Shown: positions 45,023-52,963 of the stretch, piece by piece
Position numbering within the stretch: the stretch's first letter is position 1
Layout: each line of letters begins with the position of its first letter
Assembly (NCBI RefSeq): GCF_025950235.1
Contig: NZ_JAPDDT010000025.1
Location: 1-58,217, forward strand
Reading direction: 5' to 3'
Origin: Luteolibacter arcticus
GTDB lineage: Bacteria > Verrucomicrobiota > Verrucomicrobiia > Verrucomicrobiales > Akkermansiaceae
Length of the DNA stretch: 58,217 nucleotides
Made by a program: the position numbers and the translations under genes
Notes under the pieces: generated by a model
Told to the model about the DNA's origin: nothing
Databases searched by the model: none
The model's input: the letters and a program-made list of their open reading frames with translations, nothing else

Positions 45023-45235
45023 GGAGTGGGTGAGTGATTTGAGAGGATGTTAGGGGATGGTGGAGGCGGGGAGGAAGGGGGAAATGGTGGGTGAGGTCTT
45101 CTCTTTCCGTCGCCTGAAAGCCCCCGCGTTGGTCCAGATGTCCACCGGACCGGGCGTGACAACTCTCTGCTCCCGACGCAAGTGCATTGACGCGGAAAAT
45201 GCCGCTCGATAGAGTTCGTCTGAACAATCAAGGGC

Positions 45236-45664
45236 ATGGCAGACGTAGACGTCCGCACGATCAGCGAGCATCTGGGAAACCTCTATGAGACCGGGGAAAT
45301 CGACCGGGAGGCAACTCTCCGGAAATTCCGGATAGTTCAGAGGGAGGGTTCCCGCGAGGTCGCGCGCCAGGTGGATTACTACAATCTGGACGCGATCATA
45401 TCCACAGGCTACCGGGTCAACTCGGTGCGGGCCACGCAATTCCGGCAATGGGCGACGCGTGTGCTCCGGGACTTCGCCATCCGGGGCTACGTGCTGGACC
45501 GCAAGCGGATGGCTATCCGGCGTGGTCGCCCGTACGATCAGCGAACATCTGGAATGGTCTTGCACGGGGCGGCGAAGGGGGCTTGTCTCATGACATATGA
45601 AAAGTTACTTGGCTCCGGTTTTCGCGCTCGTGATGGTGGTGGGCCTGCTGTTGACGGGGGATGA
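45236..45664 (+). pseudogene. RhuM-family fragment
   Basis: A 142-codon frame. Residues ~3-98 match the RhuM family: DVRTISEHLGNLYETGEI, VDYYNLDAIISTGYRVNS, VRATQFRQWATRVLRDFAI, GYVLDRKRM. Full-length members have about 330 residues, with more sequence before this point (around the QMAELF segment) and a long C-terminal part. Both are absent: a stop (TGA) lies just upstream of the ATG, and after residue ~98 the sequence becomes unrelated. RhuM genes are often carried on mobile or genomic islands. Loss at both ends suggests a relic. Confidence 0.65.
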
Positions 45665-45890
45665 GAGTTCGGCCCAGAATCAGGTCCAGCATGCGGCGAT
45701 CACGGAGGTGAAGTTGATCACTGAAGTCCCGTCTCCCAACGGTCTGAACGCGGGGATCAAACTCTTCTCCGCCGGGGGTGAGTGCACGATCGTGCTGGTG
45801 GGCGATGTATTCCGCATCAATGAGGGGAAGGATGAGATGCGCATCCCGATGTCGAATGTGGCCTACTACCGGCTGGATGGCGGGAAGTAA
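45597..45890 (+). CDS. small secreted hypothetical protein
   Basis: A 97-residue protein with a clear signal peptide (KSYLAPVFALVMVVGLLLTG, cleavage probably after SSAQ). The short mature beta-rich part includes AAITEVKLITEVPS and CTIVLVGDVFRINEG. It overlaps the end of the RhuM fragment frame in another register, supporting that fragment as non-functional. Family unknown. Confidence 0.6.
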   Translation: MKSYLAPVFALVMVVGLLLTGDESSAQNQVQHAAITEVKLITEVPSPNGLNAGIKLFSAGGECTIVLVGDVFRINEGKDEMRIPMSNVAYYRLDGGK

Positions 45891-45965
45891 GGGTGGTGCC
45901 GGTGTGAAGACAGGCGCATCCCGGGGATGAATTGTGTGAAGGAGCGTGAACGTGCCGTCCACGCC

Positions 45966-45992
45966 GTGTCGACAGAATGTCGACACTCCTTA
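45966..45992 (+). repeat. hairpin plus TCCTTA element
   Basis: A perfect 9-bp stem (GTGTCGACA / TGTCGACAC, loop GAA) is followed by TCCTTA. It lies 76 bases after the small secreted gene and is related to the double hairpin at 21419-21468. Confidence 0.7.
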
Positions 45993-46083
45993 GGGCTTCG
46001 CTTCGCTCCGCTTGCGATGCGTCCTTGAACTTGGGCGGGGGATGGCGGAGAAAGGGTGAACTGGAATTCTTTTCCGCAGGATC

Positions 46084-46542
46084 ATGGCGATGGACAACGG
46101 GCAGGGTAGCAATTCACCGATGAAGGAGGATCGCGAGGGCGGGAGGGGTGAGGGGCTTGATGAGAGAAAGAACAAGAATGGGGATGTTGATGTGGATGGG
46201 GATGAGAATGAGGTGGGGTCGCTGGCTCGGCGGCGGTGGTTCGGGGTGGGGGTGTGCGTGGTGATGATGGCGGTGGGGGCGCTGACGTTTTCGCTGGGGT
46301 TCCCGCAGGCGGGGCCGGCGCTGAGTGGGCGGGTAGTGGTGGAGATTTTCCGGGGGCCGTTTTGTGAGCCGTCTTACTTCCCGTGGTTCGGGCGGGTGGA
46401 TCGTTCGTGGGCGCCGTGGTTGGCGGTGGTGTTGCTGATGTCGCATCCGGTGTTTCCGCGGCCGGTGACGGTGGTGACGACGTGTCTGGGCGGCGGGTTG
46501 TGGTGGCTGATGGGGTGGTATGCGATCGCGGCGGGGGCGTGA
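46084..46542 (+). CDS. hypothetical membrane protein
   Basis: A 152-residue protein. The first 45 residues are hydrophilic and rich in Asp, Glu, Gly and Asn (DVDVDGDENEVG). About three membrane segments follow (FGVGVCVVMMAVGALTFSL, WLAVVLLMSHPVF, TTCLGGGLWWLMGWYAIAAG). The start may be the ATG at 46084 or the one two codons later. Family unknown. Codon use is strongly GC-biased as in its neighbours. Confidence 0.5.
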   Translation: MAMDNGQGSNSPMKEDREGGRGEGLDERKNKNGDVDVDGDENEVGSLARRRWFGVGVCVVMMAVGALTFSLGFPQAGPALSGRVVVEIFRGPFCEPSYFPWFGRVDRSWAPWLAVVLLMSHPVFPRPVTVVTTCLGGGLWWLMGWYAIAAGA

Positions 46543-46725
46543 GGGATTGGTTATTGAAAATTGAAAATTGAATATTGGAGATTGGGGAGCGGGGAAGAGC
46601 GCCGGGTAATCGGTGAAACAGCCAGAGGATCGAACCGCGGAGGCGCAGAGGTCGCAGAGAGAGCGCGGAGGTCGGGGATGGGTAGGTGTTGAACCGCCAA
46701 GACGCGAAGGACGCCAAGTTTGGAA
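46543..46725 (+). repeat. composite intergenic repeat module
   Basis: A fixed order of blocks: ATTG-type short repeats (TTGAAAATTGAAAATTG, GGAGATTGGGG), then GGGTAATCGGTGAAA, then GAACCGCGGAGGCGCAGAG with GTCGCAGAGAGAGCGCGGAG, then GAACCGCCAAGACGCGAAGG. The same order recurs near 54401, 56160 and 57957. Confidence 0.7.
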
Positions 46726-47052
46726 AGTGGATGGGTTGCCATTGCTTGCGAGCTTGGCGGTGGATCATTCGGCTAGCTGTTAGGTCTGCGGATGCTTTCG
46801 CGGTCGATTCGGGCCTGTTTACCGCAGAGGCACAGAGGAAAGGCAGGAGGTCACAGAGAGAGGAGAGCGGAGAAGATTGGCTCAAGCGGCGCTGGGGTCG
46901 CTGCGATCTGTTAGATGGGGTGGGCTTCTGCCTTCACTCGAGAGCTGCGGATGACCGCAGCAGTCCGAGGGCGGCTGCGCCGCGGTGATGGGGCGGGGGC
47001 GCGGTGGTGAGTGAGGGGCCTTGAGGGACGTTCGCGCGATCGCAGGTGGAGT
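46726..47052. other. intergenic region with repeat fragments
   Basis: No gene is supported. A fragment at 46819-46865 (ACCGCAGAGGCACAGAGGAA and on) matches 40528-40580. The rest is G-rich without clear structure. Confidence 0.4.
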
Positions 47053-47126
47053 GGTGGCAATGCGGGAGCGCGGGGACTGCGGGCTTTGAGGGACCACTCC
47101 GCACTTTCACAAGTGCGCCTACCGAA
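47053..47126 (+). repeat. 74-bp direct repeat, first copy
   Basis: GTGGCAATGCGGGAGCGCGG to CTACCGAA. It contains GAGGGACCACTCC and the hairpin GCACTT-TCAC-AAGTGC. A second copy follows at 47147. Confidence 0.7.
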
Positions 47127-47146
47127 GAGACGTGGTGGACGCATGG

Positions 47147-47220
47147 GTGGCGATGCGGGGGCGCGGGGGCGGCGGGCTTCGAGGGACCACTCCGCACTTT
47201 TACAAGTGCGCCTACCGGAA
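47147..47220 (+). repeat. 74-bp direct repeat, second copy
   Basis: Nearly the same sequence as 47053-47126, including the hairpin GCACTT-TTAC-AAGTGC and the CCTACCG end, 94 bases downstream. Differences are scattered single bases. Confidence 0.7.
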
Positions 47221-47253
47221 AGCTGGACCTCCTCCTCGCGGATCAGTCAGCGG

Positions 47254-47481
47254 CTACGAGATTTTGCTCTGGCCGTGGGGCTTGCGGCGTTTGTGGCGGG
47301 CGGCGCAGAGGAGGCTGGCGCCGTAGGCGAGGCCGCTGGCGGCGAGGCAGATGATGACGGCGTCGGAGAAGGGCTTCGTCCACGGGGGCTGGACATCGCC
47401 GGCGGCGAGGAACATGCAGACGACGGTGGCGGCAAGGAACAAGCCTGCAACGATCTCCAGCAGTCTGACGACAGCTCGCAT
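47254..47481 (-). CDS. small two-span membrane protein
   Basis: A 75-residue protein with two membrane helices: VVRLLEIVAGLFLAATVVCM near the N-terminus and AVIICLAASGLAYGASLLC after residue 40, joined by a short loop (GDVQPPWTKPFS). The end is basic (ARHKRRKPHGQS), so both termini probably face the cytoplasm. Family unknown. Confidence 0.5.
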   Translation of the reverse strand: MRAVVRLLEIVAGLFLAATVVCMFLAAGDVQPPWTKPFSDAVIICLAASGLAYGASLLCAARHKRRKPHGQSKIS

Positions 47482-47560
47482 GGGTTATCATGGCTTGTAG
47501 CAAAAGCAGCCGGGGGACGCAAGGGGGCGATTTTTGGGGGACGGTCTGGCGGGGGAGGAG

Positions 47561-48097
47561 CTACTTCGGGGGAGGCTGCGGTGCGGCGGCGGGTGCGGGT
47601 TTCTTTTCGCTGCCGGGTTTGGCTTTCTCCGTTTCAGTCTCCGCCTCCGGCGCGGGGGCGGGGGCGGGGGCGGCGGTGATGGTGGTGATGGTGGTGATTT
47701 TGGCGGCGGTGGTGGGTGAGGTCGAGGGCTGGAACTCGAGGATGACGTCCTTCGACTTCGCGCCCATTTGATCGATGGCATGCTTCGTGAAGAAATCGTC
47801 GTGGGGCATGCGGATGCTGAACCGGTTGTCGCCGATGAGTTCGCACCAGGCTTCCACCATGAGGCAACCGGGCTCGATATTGAGCATCTGGGTGCCCTTG
47901 AGCTTGGCCATGCCGCGCATTGCATCCTGGGGGAGGATGTTGATCGAGAGGAGTTCGCCGTTGATTTTTCCGGAGAGGTGATGGGGCAGGCTGGCCTTTT
48001 CCGCGGGCGATGCTTCGGTCTTCGGCTGATCGAGCGCGTGGGCGGACGCGGCGAGTGCGGGGATGAGCACGAGGGGAAGGAGGCGGCGAATGGGCAT
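47561..48097 (-). CDS. secreted hypothetical protein with Pro/Ala/Glu tail
   Basis: A 178-residue protein with a signal peptide (RRLLPLVLIPALAASAHA). A mature domain of ~100 residues follows, rich in Leu, Ile, Gly and Met (GKINGELLSINILPQDAMRG, CELIGDNRFSIRMPHDDFFT). The last 50 residues are low-complexity Thr, Pro, Ala, Glu and Lys. No family recognised; the tail may be a flexible linker to the envelope. Confidence 0.55.
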   Translation of the reverse strand: MPIRRLLPLVLIPALAASAHALDQPKTEASPAEKASLPHHLSGKINGELLSINILPQDAMRGMAKLKGTQMLNIEPGCLMVEAWCELIGDNRFSIRMPHDDFFTKHAIDQMGAKSKDVILEFQPSTSPTTAAKITTITTITAAPAPAPAPEAETETEKAKPGSEKKPAPAAAPQPPPK

Positions 48098-48317
48098 GGT
48101 GGGTGGGTGTATCAGGTGGGGTAGTTTTGTCAGGTCGATTTGGCGGACGTGGGACTGAAGAGCCGCTCACGGATCGCACCCCTTTGGGGCGCAGGCGTGT
48201 GTGAACTGCGGACCCGGGCCGATGGTCCGGGCTGAGGGATGGCGGGCCGTTGGCCCTGAGAAGGGGGTGAATTTTTCGGGATTGCGCTCGGGGCGGGAAT
48301 GGTGTTCAGATGAATAC

Positions 48318-48584
48318 ATGAACGCGCTCCACCCTTCGCCGCCCCGTTGCACGACCCTTCCGGAATGCCGACCGGGGGATTGGGAGGATGCGCGGTATGT
48401 GCGGGAGTGGTCGCTGCGGGAGGGGGTGCAGCGTTATCAGCCGCTGGCGCTGGGCGAGCGGTGCCGGGATCCTTTCGATGAGGCGCGGTTCGACTACTCG
48501 CGGCCGATCTGGGAATTCAAGCGGTGCCTCTCGCCGCGGGCGGATGACCTGGGCGGGCACTCGGTGTGGAAGCGGATCTCGTGA
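48318..48584 (+). CDS. small hypothetical protein
   Basis: An 88-residue soluble protein rich in Arg, Trp and Pro (ECRPGDWEDARYVREWSLRE, RPIWEFKRCLSP). The ATG at 48318 is preferred over an upstream one because the earlier part reads like intergenic translation. The next gene lies about 50 bases downstream in the same direction. Family unknown. Confidence 0.4.
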   Translation: MNALHPSPPRCTTLPECRPGDWEDARYVREWSLREGVQRYQPLALGERCRDPFDEARFDYSRPIWEFKRCLSPRADDLGGHSVWKRIS

Positions 48585-48633
48585 GTGGGATTGAGGATTG
48601 AGGATTGATTATTGAATCTTGGAGATTGCCGCG

Positions 48634-49059
48634 ATGGCCACGGACGAGAGTCCTTCTTCCTTGCCTCCGCTGCCACGACCGGAAGCGGTGTGGCGGGAGG
48701 CGGAGCCGCGGCTGGGTAAGGCGCGGGTGAAGGGCTATGTGGGCCGGCTGCGACCGGGGATCGTGGTGGAGGTGAAGGAGCTGCGGCACCAGGATCTGGT
48801 GGCGTGGGTGGAGACGGATTGGGGGCTGGCGAGGCAGATGTTTTGCCATCACTTGTGCTTCGGCCATGAGTTCCGCACGGCAGCGGGCGAGTGGATCCCG
48901 GAGAGTGATCCGCGGGCGCTGCGATGGCTGCGGCGGGTGCGGGCGGAGCTGATGGCGGGCAAGCCGCCGCGGCATGCGGGGGACTATGGGTACCTGCTGG
49001 ATCTGGAGATGGTGGAGAAGATCCTGCGGTGGAACGGAGCGCGGAGGATGGGGGATTGA
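48634..49059 (+). CDS. hypothetical protein
   Basis: A 141-residue soluble protein (ATG at 48634; another five codons upstream). It has a Pro-rich start and then a well-mixed domain (GRLRPGIVVEVKELRHQDLV, FCHHLCFGHEFRTAAGEW, RALRWLRRVRAELM, DLEMVEKILRWNGARRMG). No motif identifies it. Probably co-transcribed with the small gene before it. A heptamer repeat array begins four bases after its stop. Confidence 0.45.
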   Translation: MATDESPSSLPPLPRPEAVWREAEPRLGKARVKGYVGRLRPGIVVEVKELRHQDLVAWVETDWGLARQMFCHHLCFGHEFRTAAGEWIPESDPRALRWLRRVRAELMAGKPPRHAGDYGYLLDLEMVEKILRWNGARRMGD

Positions 49060-49062
49060 TTA

Positions 49063-49134
49063 TTGGAGATTGGAGATTGGAGATTGGAGATTGGAGATTG
49101 GAGATTGGAGATTGGAGATTGGAGATTGGAGATT
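49063..49134 (+). repeat. (TTGGAGA)10 tandem array
   Basis: Ten exact copies of the heptamer TTGGAGA (49063-49132) plus TT. It lies directly behind the hypothetical gene ending at 49059. Length variation by slippage would be expected. Confidence 0.95.
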
Positions 49135-49235
49135 CGATCACCGGTGTCTAACAGGTCTGACGGAGGCAAAAAAAGAACTCCCGCTCCGCATGATGCGAAG
49201 GGGGAGCTGGGTCGTGATAAATCGGGTGGCCCTGC

Positions 49236-50177
49236 TTAGCGGATGGAGCCATTGAGGCCGGCCGGGAAGAAGAGGCCCGAGGTGGCATTGGGTGCGCCGT
49301 AGACGATGTTCAGCACTTGGCGCGTCGAGCGGCTGAAGGCGATCGAATTGCCATCGGCCGGGACGATGTTGGCGGTGTCGTTGATGCGCACGCCTTGATC
49401 GAGTCGGGGTGATCCCACTGGCCGGGCATCGAGCGAGGCGCGGACATCGGAGATGGCGTTCGCGAGATTCTGGGCGGTGGTTCCTGCGCCGTAGATGAGC
49501 GTGCGGATCGACCCTGCATGATAGGCTTCCACGCCGAGGATGCCGGCGGCGGCCTCGAGGTAGGTCTTGTTCGTGAGGAGCGGGCTGGCGCCCTTGTAGG
49601 CGGTGACGCCGACATCCTCGAAGATGAAGGCACCTAGCAAGAAGTTCAGCTCGTTCGCGAAGGGGTCGAAGTTTTCGACGCCGATCAGCGAGCCGAGCGC
49701 GGTGAAGCTATTGAGCAGGTCGATCTGCGGGCGGGCGACCTGGTCATACTTTGATGCGCCGAGAACCTCGCGGAGGAAGCGGACGTGATTGGCTTCATCG
49801 GTCGCGATCTCGTTGGCGTATTGCTCGATGGCGGGGGTGGTGAAGGTGACCTTGGGATTGGCCTTCACGATGACGTCACCCCTGACGCCGGCCCCATCGG
49901 TGCCGATGACTGCGCCCTCCAGGCCCACGCCGGTGGTGCCGAGGAGGTAGTATTCGGCTTCGAGGTATTCGAGATTGAGGGCGAAGTTCAGCACCGCGGC
50001 ATCGGTGCGGGCCTTCTTGTTGAATGCGTTCGGCCTCGGGTCCGCGAATGCCATGGGAGCGGCAGCGAGGGATGCTCCGCCTGCGCCGAGCATGCCCAGC
50101 CTTCGCATGAAGGCGCGGCGTCCGGCGAGGGGATCAGTGGAGGGAGAAGACGACTTGTGGTCTTGAGTAGCTTTCAT
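49236..50177 (-). CDS. ferritin-like domain protein, Tat-exported
   Basis: A 313-residue protein. The N-terminus has a twin-arginine signal (GRRAFMRRLGMLGAGGASLA). The mature part is a ferritin-like four-helix bundle: NFALNLEYLEAEYYLLG, IATDEANHVRFLREVLG, NFLLGAFIFEDVGVTAYKGA and GVEAYHAGSIRTLIYG hold the Glu and His residues expected for a di-iron site. It resembles the Pcc13-62 desiccation-associated branch. Export through Tat fits a protein that binds its metal before transport. The frame is open upstream, but the ATG at 50177 gives the proper signal. Biochemical role unknown. Confidence 0.85.
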   Translation of the reverse strand: MKATQDHKSSSPSTDPLAGRRAFMRRLGMLGAGGASLAAAPMAFADPRPNAFNKKARTDAAVLNFALNLEYLEAEYYLLGTTGVGLEGAVIGTDGAGVRGDVIVKANPKVTFTTPAIEQYANEIATDEANHVRFLREVLGASKYDQVARPQIDLLNSFTALGSLIGVENFDPFANELNFLLGAFIFEDVGVTAYKGASPLLTNKTYLEAAAGILGVEAYHAGSIRTLIYGAGTTAQNLANAISDVRASLDARPVGSPRLDQGVRINDTANIVPADGNSIAFSRSTRQVLNIVYGAPNATSGLFFPAGLNGSIR

Positions 50178-50648
50178 TGTTGGTGGGATTGTAATACATC
50201 CGCTCCAAACAACGGGCCTGGAGGAGGGGCGAGTCTCTTTGCTTGGCGCATGCCATGGTGCGCCGGCTCCGGGACCCTTCTCGCAGGAAGGGCGGGATGA
50301 GCGTGAGAGGGAGCCGGCCAAGGGAGCGCCATTGCAATCGGCAGGGAAGGCATGCGCAAAGCGCATGAGGGAATGGCGATCGCCTCGATCAAAGGGGGCT
50401 ATTCCGCTGGCCGCAGTGAGAGCGCCTAGCTTTGAAACGCAGCCGCCCCGAGCCGAGATCGGGGGAAGAAATTGAACCGCGAAAGAACGGGAAAAAGCGC
50501 GAAAGCTAAGGACAGATGAAGTCCTTCCTTCTAACAGAACTCGTGTGTTTCCGGGTTCTTTCGCGGTTCACTTCAAGTTTCCGAATCGCTCTGAAAACCG
50601 GAGCCATGAGTCGCGAGTCAGTGGCTATGAGATTTCGGAAAATGGTCT
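50178..50648. other. intergenic region with long inverted repeat
   Basis: No gene is supported. A perfect 16-bp inverted repeat, TGAACCGCGAAAGAAC at 50473-50488 and its complement at 50555-50570, encloses about 66 bases. An upstream AT-richer stretch (near 50188-50200) may hold the promoter of the ferritin-like gene. Confidence 0.5.
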
Positions 50649-51230
50649 CTAGCCCGCGCTCTCCAAGAACTCGCGGACGCGCTCGCAGGCGGTGGGGAAG
50701 GGGAGGTCCTCGCGGAGGTGGAGGAGGTGGGGGCAGCTTGAGATGAGGAATGCGTGGTCGGTGGTGAGGTTCCGGCCGCGGTCGCTGCGGAGCTCGTAGG
50801 CCTCGGCCCACTTCATGAAATCGTGATGCTCGGCGTGGAGGTCGCCGCCGGGGTCGAGGCGGGTGCCGAAGCGCTGGCGTTCGCGTTGGGCGAGGCGGGT
50901 GATTCGCGCGGCGGGGCCGATGTCGAGGAGGATGCCGTGGGTTGGTGCGAGACCGGTGAGGCCCCAGCTGGCGACGGAGCCGCTGAGGATCCATGCGGAC
51001 GAGGTCGCGGCGTGGGTTTTGAGGTCGAGGCCGAGGTCGCGGGTGATGAGTTCGCGTCGCTCTTCCGGCGAATACTGTTCCTGATAGGGCGGGTCGGTGG
51101 GCTTGTGGAAGTAGCGGTCGGAATCGAAGTGGGCGAGGCCGAGGTGCTGGGCGATCCACGCGGCGGTGGTGGTGCAGCCGGAGCCGGGGCCTCCTGTGAT
51201 GAGTGCACGCAATGGCTCGGGCATGGGCAT
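50649..51230 (-). CDS. small P-loop kinase-like ATPase with atypical Walker A
   Basis: A 193-residue protein of the adenylate-kinase/topology-modulation-like P-loop group. The Walker A position reads GGPGSGCTT (from Gly13), with Cys19 where Lys is usual. Related proteins often read GASGSGTTT there, so the change is partly a family trait. FDSDRYFHKPTDPPY, WILSGSVASWG and TRLAQRERQRFG fit the family. It should bind or phosphorylate a nucleotide-like small molecule in the cytoplasm. Substrate unknown. Confidence 0.8.
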   Translation of the reverse strand: MPMPEPLRALITGGPGSGCTTTAAWIAQHLGLAHFDSDRYFHKPTDPPYQEQYSPEERRELITRDLGLDLKTHAATSSAWILSGSVASWGLTGLAPTHGILLDIGPAARITRLAQRERQRFGTRLDPGGDLHAEHHDFMKWAEAYELRSDRGRNLTTDHAFLISSCPHLLHLREDLPFPTACERVREFLESAG

Positions 51231-51650
51231 GGGGTTGCTATCCGGGTTGCGGGGTTCCGGGGCAACAAGATTTGGCGTGGTGGCGAGGGGCGGGAATGGC
51301 AGGCAGGGGATTGAGGTTGTGCTCTAACAGTGGAGGTGACCGCAGAGACGCAGAGGTCGCAGAGGATCGCGGAGATCTTTTTTGGGTGGTGGGAAACGTG
51401 GGCGATCGCGGGATCGTCATCCTGTCGTTCGCTGCTCTGCGTTTCTCCGCGATCTCTTCTAAGCGGAGCGCCACGGCATTCTGGGAGCGCGGAATTCAGG
51501 TCACTCTTGAAAAGGCAGTTCAAGGAACAACGAAAGAGACGAAAGCTCACGAAAGAAAGGCAGAGGTCCTTTGATTTCGTTCGTTTCGATCTTTTCGTTG
51601 TTCCCGTCTAACACGACCACGGAATCTTCAGGCGTTCCCTTTGTTCCGCG
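51231..51650. repeat. intergenic region of paired inverted composite repeats
   Basis: No gene. GACCGCAGAGACGCAGAGG (51337 on) has an inverted partner near 51427-51461. GGAACAACGAAAGAGACGAA (51523 on) pairs imperfectly over about 36 bases with 51570-51605, which ends in TTTTCGTTGTTCCC. The arms are the same kind of words found in the composite modules. Confidence 0.6.
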
Positions 51651-51655
51651 TGGAC

Positions 51656-51703
51656 GGTAGGTTCGCCGGGTTTGCCAGGCGGAATAAATTCCGCGTTCCC
51701 AGT
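51656..51703 (+). repeat. GCGGAATAAATTCCGC family, copy 4
   Basis: GGTAGGTTCGCCGGGTTTGC followed by CAGGCGGAATAAATTCCGCG and TTCCCAGT. The core GCGGAAT-AA-ATTCCGC is a perfect stem. It precedes the end of the DUF3592 gene (minus strand). Confidence 0.7.
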
Positions 51704-51755
51704 GAATCCGAGCGGCGTAACTGGTCTTACTTCCGTGTCACTCGGGACGGGCGCG

Positions 51756-52181
51756 TCACTGCACGCCGTTGTGATCGACGAGGGAGACCTTGGCGGGATC
51801 GTCGGGAGAGATGCGGACTTTCATGCGGCTGCCGGGCTTGAGGAGGTCGGCCCAGTTGTGGTGGTCGGTGCGTTCCCATTGGCCGGCGTAGTGGCCGTGG
51901 GCGGGCTGGCCATTGAGATGATAGGTGAATCTGGCACTGACGTGCAGGCGGGTGGAGAAGGAGGTCTCGGTGGAGACATTGACTTCATGGATCTGCGACG
52001 AGACGACTTGGGCTTCGACCTGGGGCCAGGTGGCGGCGGCTTTTGCGTCGTCACCCCGCTTGGCCTGGATCCGGTCGCCGAAGTATAGGATGAGGCAGAA
52101 CGCGAGGAAGGCGAGCAGGAGGCAGGCGTGGGACCGTGCTTCGCAATCGAGGTAGATCTGGAGTCGCCGGAGAAGTGACAT
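51756..52181 (-). CDS. DUF3592 domain membrane protein
   Basis: A 141-residue protein: a basic N-terminus, one membrane helix (CLLLAFLAFCLILYFGDRI), then a DUF3592 domain (WPQVEAQVVSSQIHEVNVST, FTYHLNGQPAHG, LKPGSRMKVRISPDDPAKVS). The domain is beta-rich and probably lies outside the membrane; its function is unknown. The ATG at 52181 lies 44 bases after the stop of the upstream membrane-protein gene, so the two are likely one operon. The frame stays open beyond that gene, but in a shadow register. Confidence 0.75.
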   Translation of the reverse strand: MSLLRRLQIYLDCEARSHACLLLAFLAFCLILYFGDRIQAKRGDDAKAAATWPQVEAQVVSSQIHEVNVSTETSFSTRLHVSARFTYHLNGQPAHGHYAGQWERTDHHNWADLLKPGSRMKVRISPDDPAKVSLVDHNGVQ

Positions 52182-52225
52182 GGGGAATCTGCGCGGACGG
52201 TGATGCGATGCCGTGCGTCGGGGCG

Positions 52226-52657
52226 TCACGGGGCTACTTGGTGAAAGGCGACGGCGGAGAGAAGTGGGATGAGCAGCAGGGCGCGCTTCAGGCTGAGGCG
52301 CTTGGTTTCGGATTTCCGGAAGTAGGGGACCTGGGCGGCGCACCAGAGCACGGCGACGGCGGGGACGCCGGCGGAGAGGAGGAAGAGGCCGGCGGTGGCG
52401 AGGTCTTCCACGGCACCGCTCGAGATCGCGGGGTGGGAGTACCAGTCGAGCAGCCGCCACGCGACGAAGTAGCCGGCCTCGAAGAGGGCAAACAGGAGGA
52501 GAGTTCTGACAGGATCGAGAAACCCGCTGGCGACGGGGACCACGCAGGCTAGGCGGAAGATGACGAAGAGATACCACGTGGGCATCGGGGCATCGTAGGT
52601 GAACTGCGGACCCGCGAGCAGGGAGAAGAGGGTGGTGATCGCGGGGTCTGCGGTCAT
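52226..52657 (-). CDS. hypothetical polytopic membrane protein
   Basis: A 143-residue protein with four hydrophobic segments (about residues 28-46, 50-68, 84-108 and 124-140) and a basic loop before the last (FRKSETKRLSLKRA). It precedes the DUF3592 gene in a probable operon. No family recognised. Confidence 0.6.
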   Translation of the reverse strand: MTADPAITTLFSLLAGPQFTYDAPMPTWYLFVIFRLACVVPVASGFLDPVRTLLLFALFEAGYFVAWRLLDWYSHPAISSGAVEDLATAGLFLLSAGVPAVAVLWCAAQVPYFRKSETKRLSLKRALLLIPLLSAVAFHQVAP

Positions 52658-52742
52658 GTGACGGCAGGGATTTCCTGCCTCTACCTGTATAGATGGCGCG
52701 CGGTGGTTTTCAAGGCGGGATCCTAGGGGGCCGCGGGGTGTT

Positions 52743-52874
52743 GCGGGCGTGGCTGGAATCCCCTTCGGGATTCGTTGTGCGACTTCGTGGTCCGGTGGTC
52801 TTTGTCGCTGCGCGACTGCGACGCACCGGCTACTGGCGGGGATCCCTCCGGGATCATGCAGGGCGGAGCATGGA
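52743..52874 (+). repeat. 132-bp direct repeat, first copy
   Basis: 132 bases from GCGGGCGTGGCTGGAAT to GCGGAGCATGGA, with 4 mismatches to 53619-53750. It contains the hairpins GAATCCC-CTTC-GGGATTC and GATCCC-TCC-GGGATC. The repeat brackets the zinc-ribbon gene at 52964-53494. The rest of 52658-52963 holds no gene. Confidence 0.9.
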
Positions 52875-52963
52875 TCTGTAAGAAGTTGATCGAGGGCGCC
52901 GTCGGAAGCGTGCTTGGAAAGATCGATGGTGATGAAAGCGAACCGCGACCGATTCGTTTCGTT

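Noticed and set aside
49063..49134. CRISPR array
   Set aside because: The repeat is a 7-bp tandem without spacers and no cas genes are near.
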